From CAYOBW01 sp964402115 (GTDB taxonomy: Bacteria; Verrucomicrobiota; Kiritimatiellia; UBA8416; CAYOBW01): a stretch of 8,689 nt of DNA. The stretch covers positions 1 to 8,689 of the forward strand of contig CAYOBW010000306.1 of NCBI GenBank assembly GCA_964402115.1, read 5' to 3'. The position numbers and the translations under genes are program-made. The notes under the pieces are model-generated. The model saw nothing but the letters and a program-made list of their open reading frames with translations. It made no database searches and had not been told where the DNA came from. The first letter of the stretch is position 1, and each line of letters begins with the position of its first letter. Of the stretch, positions 1 to 4,550 are shown one piece after another.

Positions 1-1362
1 GTGAACTATGCCAAGCAGCTCGAGAGCGCCGGCGCCGACTCGATCTGTATCAAGGACATGGCCGGTCTCATCACGCCAGCCGTGGCATCCAAGCTCGTCA
101 GCGACCTCAAAAAAACCGTCAAGCTCCCTATCGACCTTCACACCCACTACACCTCGGGCCTCGCGTCGATGTCGCTTCTCAAGGGCATCGAGGCGGGCGT
201 GTCGATCATCGACACCGCCATCTCGCCAATGGCGCTCGGCTCGTCGCACTCCGCGACTGAGTCGATGGTGGCGGCGCTCCAAGGCACCGAGTACGACACC
301 GGCCTTGACCTCAAAAAGCTTAACGTCGTCCGCGCGCATTTTGCTGCACTTCGCGACAAATACATCGCGAGCGGCCTGCTTGACGCCAAGTTACTCGGAG
401 TTGACGCCAACGCCCTCCTGTATCAGGTGCCGGGCGGCATGCTCAGTAACCTCGTCTCGCAGCTCAAAGAGGCGGGCAAATCGGAGCTCCTCGATGAGGT
501 TCTCAATGAAGTTCCCGTGGTCCGCAAGGAGGCGGGCTACCCGCCGCTCGTCACCCCCACGTCGCAGATCGTCGGCACCCAGGCGGTGATGAACGTGCTC
601 TTCGGGCGGTACCAGAAGCTGACCGCCGAAAGCCGGAACCTGCTGGTCGGGCGCTACGGTGCGACCCCGGCCGCGCCGAATGCGGACCTCCTGAAGCAGG
701 TGCTGCGCGAGGCGGAGATGAAGGCGCCCATCCAGACGCGGCCGGCTGCCGACATGCCCGCCGAGATGGCCAAGCTCGAAGCCGAACTCAAGGCGAAGGT
801 GGGCGGCGGGGCGGTCTCGCGCGAGGACGTGCTGACGTACGCCATGTTTCCCCAGGTGGCGCTGGCCTTCTTCCAGAAGCGCGCGCAGGGGCCGGCGACG
901 CTTAGCGAGCCCGCTTCGGCAGCCGCTGCGCCGGCGGCCCCGGCGCCCGTGGCAGCCGCCGCGCCCGCGGCGGGCCGCTACCGCGTGACCGTGGACGGCC
1001 AGGCGTTTCCCGTGGCCAGCCGCCCGGAGGCGGATGGCGTGCTGGTGGTGACCGTGGACGGCCAGGATTTCAGGGTGGTCGTGGGTCACGCGGCCGACGG
1101 CGCCGCGGCAGCCGTGCCGGCGGCAGCCCCTGCGGCAGGCGGGGGTGGCGCGGTTGCGACCGTGCTCGCGCCCATGCCGGGCACGATCGTGAAACTGGCC
1201 TGCGCCGAGGGGGCGACGGTGGCGGCGAACCAGACCATCATCGTACTCGAAGCGCTGAAGATGCAGATGGACGTGAAGAGCACCCACGCCGGACGGGTCG
1301 TGTACCGCGTCAAGCCCGGCGACAGCGTGCGGGCCAAGGGCGTGCTCGCGGAGATCCGGTGA
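1..1362 (+). CDS. oadA: Oxaloacetate decarboxylase alpha / pyruvate carboxylase subunit B-type biotin protein, 5'-truncated
   Basis: This is the cytoplasmic carboxyltransferase subunit that moves CO2 from a 2-oxoacid (probably oxaloacetate) to a biotin on its own C-terminus. Residues 1-120 are the end of the TIM-barrel: CIKDMAG (16-22) holds the lysine expected to be carboxylated (K18), and DLHTHY (45-50) holds the two metal-ligand histidines H47 and H49. PGGMLSNL (144-151) and YPPLVTPTSQIVGTQAV (180-196) are family hallmarks. An Ala/Pro linker (303-325) leads to a biotinyl domain with EALKMQM (417-423); K420 is the biotin site, with Leu in place of the usual Met before it. Family members have about 600 residues and a barrel start that is absent here, so the true start lies upstream; the GTG at base 1 is only the first in-frame codon. 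The stop overlaps oadB. Pairing with oadB favours the decarboxylase name over pyruvate carboxylase subunit B, although the two share this architecture. Confidence 0.93.
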   Translation: MNYAKQLESAGADSICIKDMAGLITPAVASKLVSDLKKTVKLPIDLHTHYTSGLASMSLLKGIEAGVSIIDTAISPMALGSSHSATESMVAALQGTEYDTGLDLKKLNVVRAHFAALRDKYIASGLLDAKLLGVDANALLYQVPGGMLSNLVSQLKEAGKSELLDEVLNEVPVVRKEAGYPPLVTPTSQIVGTQAVMNVLFGRYQKLTAESRNLLVGRYGATPAAPNADLLKQVLREAEMKAPIQTRPAADMPAEMAKLEAELKAKVGGGAVSREDVLTYAMFPQVALAFFQKRAQGPATLSEPASAAAAPAAPAPVAAAAPAAGRYRVTVDGQAFPVASRPEADGVLVVTVDGQDFRVVVGHAADGAAAAVPAAAPAAGGGGAVATVLAPMPGTIVKLACAEGATVAANQTIIVLEALKMQMDVKSTHAGRVVYRVKPGDSVRAKGVLAEIR

Positions 1363-2717
1363 TGCAAGGGGCGCGCGCGCAGGGCAGGGGCAGGCGTACA
1401 TGCGTGTGGACGCTGGCCGCGGCGGCGTTGATCGGCCTGGCTGGCTTTGTCTGGAGCCAGGTGGCGGCTGACCCGGCGGGCGCACCGGTCGGGTCGCCCG
1501 CGCCCGTCTCCCAGGCGGTCGTCAGTCCGGACGCGGCGCCGGCGGACGGCGGCAGCGGGATCGCGCTGGGGCAGGGGCTGCTGAACGTCGGACGCACGAC
1601 GGGTATCTACGCGTTCACGCGGGGCGCCGGCTGGAAGTCGTTCGTCATGATCCTGATCGGTCTCGTGCTCCTTTACCTCGGCGTGGTGAAGGACTTCGAG
1701 CCGCTCCTGCTCGTGCCGATCGGCTTCGGCACCATCCTCGTGAATGTTCCGTTTGCCGGCATGGGCAGCGAACACGGGCTGCTGGGGTTGGTGTTCAAGC
1801 ACGGCATCGAGAACGAGATGCTGCCCCTGGTCGTGTTCATGGGTATCGGCGCGCTCTCGGATTTCGGGCCGCTCCTGGCCAGCCCGCGCACCGCGATCCT
1901 GGGCGCGGCGGCGCAGTTCGGCGTGTTCGGCACGCTGCTGGGCGTCGTGGCCCTGAATGCCCTGCCGTTCTTCTCGTTCGACATCAAGGAGGCGTGCTCG
2001 ATCGCCATCATCGGTGGGGCCGATGGCCCGACCTCGATCTACGTCTCGTCGAAATTCGCACCGCACCTGATGGGCTCGATCGCCGTGGCGGCCTACTCGT
2101 ACATGGCGCTGGTGCCGCTGATCCAGCCGCCGATCATGCGGCTGTTGACGACGCGCAAGGAGCGCCTGATCCGCATGGAGCAGGCGCGGCCTGTCAGCAA
2201 GACCGAGAAGATCGTCTTTCCGCTGCTCGTGCTGCTGCTGTGCATCCTGCTGCTGCCGTCCGCCGTGCCGCTGATGGGGTGCTTCGCGTTCGGCAACTTC
2301 GTCAAGGAGACGGGCGTGGTGGAGCGGCTGTCGAAGGCGCTGCAGAACGAGGTGATGAACGTCGCGACGATCTTCCTGGGGCTGGGCGTCGGCATGCAGA
2401 TGGAGGCGGCGAAGTTCATCCAGTGGCAGACGCTGGGCATCATCGTGCTCGGCCTGCTCGCCTTTTCGTTCGGCACGGCCGGCGGGGTTCTGTTCGCCAA
2501 GTTCATGAACCTCTTCTGCCGCCGCCACCCGATCAACCCCTTGATCGGTTCGGCCGGCGTGTCGGCCTTCCCGATGGCCGCCCGCGTGTCGGCCAAGCTG
2601 GCGCTGGAGTACGACCCGCACAACTTCCTGCTGCTGCACGCGCTGGGGGCGAACGTGGCCGGCCAGATCGGTTCCGTGGTCGCCGCGGGCATCATCCTGG
2701 CCATCTTCGGCGGGTAG
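1362..2717 (+). CDS. oadB: Sodium-translocating oxaloacetate decarboxylase beta subunit with extra N-terminal signal-like segment
   Basis: This integral membrane subunit decarboxylates carboxybiotin on OadA and couples this to Na+ export. All functional residues known from Klebsiella OadB are present at the right spacing: the GGADGPTS motif with D221, Y247 26 residues later, and the NPLIGSAGVSAFPMAAR motif with N392, G396, S401 and R408 (Klebsiella D203, Y229, N373, G377, S382, R389). Many hydrophobic segments fit the multi-helix fold. ATG 1362 is chosen because it shares its A with the oadA stop (TGATG) and has GGAG at 1350-1353, 8 bases upstream; an in-frame GTG at 1359 is possible. The conserved core begins only near residue 67. 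Before it lie an Arg-rich start, a hydrophobic stretch (15-31), a possible signal peptidase site after VAA (34-36) and an Ala/Pro-rich linker, features absent from the classical enterobacterial protein. No gamma subunit gene is seen next to it. Confidence 0.95.
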   Translation: MQGARAQGRGRRTCVWTLAAAALIGLAGFVWSQVAADPAGAPVGSPAPVSQAVVSPDAAPADGGSGIALGQGLLNVGRTTGIYAFTRGAGWKSFVMILIGLVLLYLGVVKDFEPLLLVPIGFGTILVNVPFAGMGSEHGLLGLVFKHGIENEMLPLVVFMGIGALSDFGPLLASPRTAILGAAAQFGVFGTLLGVVALNALPFFSFDIKEACSIAIIGGADGPTSIYVSSKFAPHLMGSIAVAAYSYMALVPLIQPPIMRLLTTRKERLIRMEQARPVSKTEKIVFPLLVLLLCILLLPSAVPLMGCFAFGNFVKETGVVERLSKALQNEVMNVATIFLGLGVGMQMEAAKFIQWQTLGIIVLGLLAFSFGTAGGVLFAKFMNLFCRRHPINPLIGSAGVSAFPMAARVSAKLALEYDPHNFLLLHALGANVAGQIGSVVAAGIILAIFGG

Positions 2718-2724
2718 CCGGCTC

Positions 2725-3552
2725 TCACCCCACCGTGCGGATGACGGCATTCGTGTCGCGCTGGACGGTGCGGGGGTAGTGCACCGCCGGTCGCCCGAAG
2801 AGCATGGCGTAGTACGCGTGATCCGCCGGCAAACCCAGGTCCGCTTTCAACTCCGGCACGGCCTCGAGCAGCATCTTGAGCATGCCGCACCACACCGCGC
2901 CCAGTCCCGCGCTCTGGGCCAGCAGGTCGAACGTGGCGAGCGCGAGCGGGATATCCTCGGTCGGGCAGGGGGCCGTAAACGGCTCGGAGGCGATGAGCAG
3001 GTGCGGCGCGCCGCGAAAGATAATATCCACGCGATGGTTGACCCAGGCGGGGACAGCGTTCTGCAGGTAGGCGAAGGCTGGCTTGACGCGCCCCGCCCGC
3101 GCGGCCGCCGCGAGCGCGTCCATGGCCTTGACGCGGAAGCGCTGCATGACCTCGCGATCGGCGATAAGGGTGAAGGTGAGCGCGTGGCGGTTGACGCCGG
3201 TGGGGACGTTGGCCAGGGTGGCGAGCAGGCGCCGGATCAGCGCGGGATCGACGTTCTCCGGCAGGTAGCGGCGGACGCTGCGCCGGCCGCGCACGAGCAG
3301 GGTCAGGGCGTCGAGCGTGGGCAGGGCGCCGGCCGGGAGCGGGAGGCTGTCCTCCGGCTTGCGGCCGAAGATGCTCACCGCCGCCGTCGGGCAGACGGCC
3401 AGGCAGTGCTGGCACTGGATGCACAGCGGCTCCTGTTCGGGGCGGATGCCGGGCAACTGCCCGTCGGCCATTGCGATGATGCGTGAGGGGCAGTCCTGGA
3501 CGCACTCGCCGCAGCGGGTGCAAAGGGTTTCGTCGACGCTGAACTTGAGCAT
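2725..3552 (-). CDS. Ferredoxin-nitroreductase fusion (2x[4Fe-4S] plus FMN nitroreductase fold)
   Basis: This is a 275-residue cytoplasmic flavin/iron-sulfur protein. Two ferredoxin motifs open it: C11-x2-C14-x2-C17-x3-C21-P and C44-x2-C47-x2-C50-x3-C54-P, each fit for one [4Fe-4S] cluster. The rest matches the nitroreductase fold: RRSVRRY (90-96) is the usual N-terminal FMN phosphate-binding Arg motif, ANVPTGVNRH (114-123) is the conserved 'A.S..N.Q' position, and AGLGAVWCG (215-223) is the conserved C-terminal glycine-rich strand. Such fusions are common in anaerobes and are thought to pass electrons from the clusters to FMN to reduce an unknown substrate; neither substrate nor partner can be read here. 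The start at 3552 is supported by GAGGT (minus strand, 3558-3562) 5 bases upstream. The gene converges on oadB with 7 bases between stops, so it is not in that operon. Family call is firm, reaction is not. Confidence 0.92.
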   Translation of the reverse strand: MLKFSVDETLCTRCGECVQDCPSRIIAMADGQLPGIRPEQEPLCIQCQHCLAVCPTAAVSIFGRKPEDSLPLPAGALPTLDALTLLVRGRRSVRRYLPENVDPALIRRLLATLANVPTGVNRHALTFTLIADREVMQRFRVKAMDALAAAARAGRVKPAFAYLQNAVPAWVNHRVDIIFRGAPHLLIASEPFTAPCPTEDIPLALATFDLLAQSAGLGAVWCGMLKMLLEAVPELKADLGLPADHAYYAMLFGRPAVHYPRTVQRDTNAVIRTVG

Positions 3553-3557
3553 GGCAG

Positions 3558-3562
3558 ACCTC
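3558..3562 (-). promoter_or_regulatory. Ribosome binding site of the ferredoxin-nitroreductase gene
   Basis: On the minus strand this reads GAGGT and sits 5 bases before the ATG at 3552. It decides the start, because the next cysteine motif begins at residue 11 and no better start lies upstream. Confidence 0.6.
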
Positions 3563-3633
3563 GCGAAGTGGATCCGACCCTGCGTGCGCGACGGCGGCCC
3601 CCGTCCGGGCTGCCGATAAGCACGACGGCCGAA

Positions 3634-3662
3634 CGTTTACCACAGGCGCGGCTGCTTGTCAC
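3634..3662 (-). promoter_or_regulatory. Possible sigma70-type promoter for the ferredoxin-nitroreductase gene
   Basis: On the minus strand GTGACA (3657-3662, five of six against TTGACA) lies 17 bases before TAAACG (3634-3639, three of six against TATAAT). This would give a leader of roughly 75 bases before the ATG at 3552. The -10 box is weak and such matches arise by chance, so this is only a candidate. Confidence 0.22.
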
Positions 3663-3781
3663 GCGAGCTCGCGACCCCGGAGACTGCTGGCATCTCACGT
3701 CTTTGGAATGCACAAGCGGATGCAGGTCGCCCGCTGCTGTTGGCGTAGATGCCGTGTGCTTTCAGTCTGGCGCTGAAGCGG

Positions 3782-3820
3782 GATGTCGATACCGATTCCG
3801 ATACCGACCCCGACGCCGAG
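3782..3820. repeat. Degenerate GAYNCC hexanucleotide tandem repeat
   Basis: Six consecutive hexamers follow the consensus GA(T/C)N(C/T)C, ending in a half unit GAG. Variation is at the third and fourth bases of the unit, for example GATACC, GATTCC, GACCCC and GACGCC, so the units drift from GAT to GAC from left to right. On the minus strand it reads as GGNRTC. It is immediately preceded by a short interrupted inverted repeat, TTCAG (3761-3765) and CTGAA (3773-3777). I believe it is noncoding; translated it would give only Asp-x repeats. Confidence 0.7.
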
Positions 3821-3870
3821 GGGGCATTCCTCCCACAACCCTTTCGCTCTTCGGCGCGCTCCGTCCGCCC

Positions 3871-3884
3871 CGCCAACGTTGGCG
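3871..3884. repeat. Perfect 14-bp palindrome, possible operator
   Basis: CGCCAACGTTGGCG is its own reverse complement with no loop, which suits a dimeric DNA-binding protein better than a hairpin. The symmetry stops at both ends (C on the left, T on the right). It lies about 98 bases upstream of the candidate -35 box for the 4061 operon. Some palindromes are expected by chance in GC-rich DNA, so an operator role is unproven. Confidence 0.4.
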
Positions 3885-3953
3885 TTCTGGTGGCGCCCTT
3901 GCGCGCCTACCCTGCGCGCCGAGGTTGGCCTTCCACCCCCTTCGCTCTCAACT

Positions 3954-3968
3954 CCCGCAGTTTGCGGG
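3954..3968. repeat. Short hairpin CCCGCA-GTT-TGCGGG
   Basis: A perfect 6-bp stem with a 3-base loop lies 13 bases upstream of the candidate -35 box. It is not followed by a T-run, so it is not a terminator. It may be a regulator site or chance. Confidence 0.35.
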
Positions 3969-3981
3969 CCCGCCAAACGCC

Positions 3982-4010
3982 TTGCACGCGCGCGGCTCCC
4001 CCCCTACACT
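3982..4010 (+). promoter_or_regulatory. Candidate sigma70-type promoter of the pilin-like/NHL/sulfatase operon
   Basis: TTGCAC (3982-3987) and TACACT (4005-4010) are separated by exactly 17 bases. The -35 keeps the TTG core and the -10 matches TATAAT at four of six positions. Transcription would begin near 4017, leaving a leader of about 45 bases that contains the strong GGGAGG ribosome site at 4047-4052. Position and spacing make it the best promoter candidate in the window. Confidence 0.45.
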
Positions 4011-4060
4011 CGGAACTTGGGCAGTGGAGGCGGCTGCGCAGGAGACGGGAGGCTCGGCAA

Positions 4061-4537
4061 ATGTCCATCGTGAAATGTCCAGCGTGCGGGGCAGCGATCC
4101 AAGTCGCGGAGAAGAAGACCGGGTTGTGGTGGGGCGTCGGCTGTCTGCTCATGGCCGTGGCCATACCGTTCATCGTGGCCATCATTGGGCTCCTCGCCGC
4201 CATTGCGATTCCCTCCTTCGTGAAGGCGCGCGAAACCACTCAGCGTAACCTCTGCGTCGCGAACCTGCGCCAGCTCGATGCGGCCAAGGAAGAAGCGGCT
4301 GTGCGGCACAACCGCCGGGAAGGCGATGAGATCCCGGCGCAGGAGCTCTCCGCGCTCCTCAAGAACGGCGCCGGCGGCCTGGTCTGCCCCAAGGGCGGGC
4401 CATACACGATCAACCCCGTCGGGCAGCCGCCGGCCTGTTCCGTGCATGGGTCGCTTCACGGCGCAGGTGCGCACGCGGCCCGGCCGCCGCACCGGGGCGC
4501 GGCAGCCGGCGGTGTGGAGGCCGGGGAGCAGCCGTAG
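4061..4537 (+). CDS. Small zinc-ribbon / pilin-like membrane protein
   Basis: A 158-residue protein of unknown role. It begins with a half zinc-ribbon, CPACG (6-10), followed by a long hydrophobic segment (about 22-51) that ends in the pilin-like run AIIGLLAAIAIPSFVKARE (40-58). Next comes CVANLRQLDAAKEEAA (65-80), the helix typical of PVC-group pseudopilins, and the C-terminal signature LVCPKGGPYTINPVG...CSVHG (108-130), also seen in those pilin-like proteins. The expected prepilin leader (G-F-T-L-I-E) is missing; the zinc-ribbon and a Trp/Gly-rich stretch stand in its place, so processing by prepilin peptidase is doubtful. After residue 130 the tail is Ala/Gly/His-rich. GGGAGG (4047-4052) lies 8 bases before the ATG and fixes this start; the frame stays open upstream to 3749 without homology. 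It is first in a likely operon, 13 bases before the NHL gene. It may be a membrane-anchored pseudopilin derivative. Confidence 0.85.
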   Translation: MSIVKCPACGAAIQVAEKKTGLWWGVGCLLMAVAIPFIVAIIGLLAAIAIPSFVKARETTQRNLCVANLRQLDAAKEEAAVRHNRREGDEIPAQELSALLKNGAGGLVCPKGGPYTINPVGQPPACSVHGSLHGAGAHAARPPHRGAAAGGVEAGEQP

Positions 4538-4550
4538 AGGGAAAGCCGCG

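Larger units (their letters stand above)
3553..4060. other. 508-base divergent intergenic region
   Basis: No gene is supported here. Reading frames do cross it, including one that continues in frame into the 4061 gene from an ATG at 3749, but their products are low-complexity and Arg/Pro-rich, with no recognisable domain. The region holds candidate promoters for both flanking genes, a hexamer repeat array (3782-3820), a 14-bp palindrome (3871-3884), a small hairpin (3954-3968) and two copies of the octamer-like CCYTTCGCTCT about 98 bases apart (near 3840 and 3938). Confidence 0.6.

Noticed and set aside
109..115. Run of seven A as a possible frameshift site in oadA
   Set aside because: The frame continues with good homology on both sides, and there is no stop or alternative product nearby.
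2708..2723. CGGC/GCCG and AGCCGGCT symmetry at the end of oadB as a terminator
   Set aside because: The stems are only four bases, no T-run follows on either strand, and GC-rich DNA makes such matches common.
1086..2750. Long minus-strand open frame of 554 codons opposite oadA/oadB
   Set aside because: Its product is rich in Arg, His, Gln and Asp without any domain, as expected from the mirror of GC-rich coding DNA; the plus strand carries complete oadB motifs.
3749..4060. N-terminal extension of the pilin-like gene to the upstream ATG at 3749
   Set aside because: The added residues have no domain, include the hexamer repeat and lack a ribosome site, while the ATG at 4061 has GGGAGG at 8 bases.
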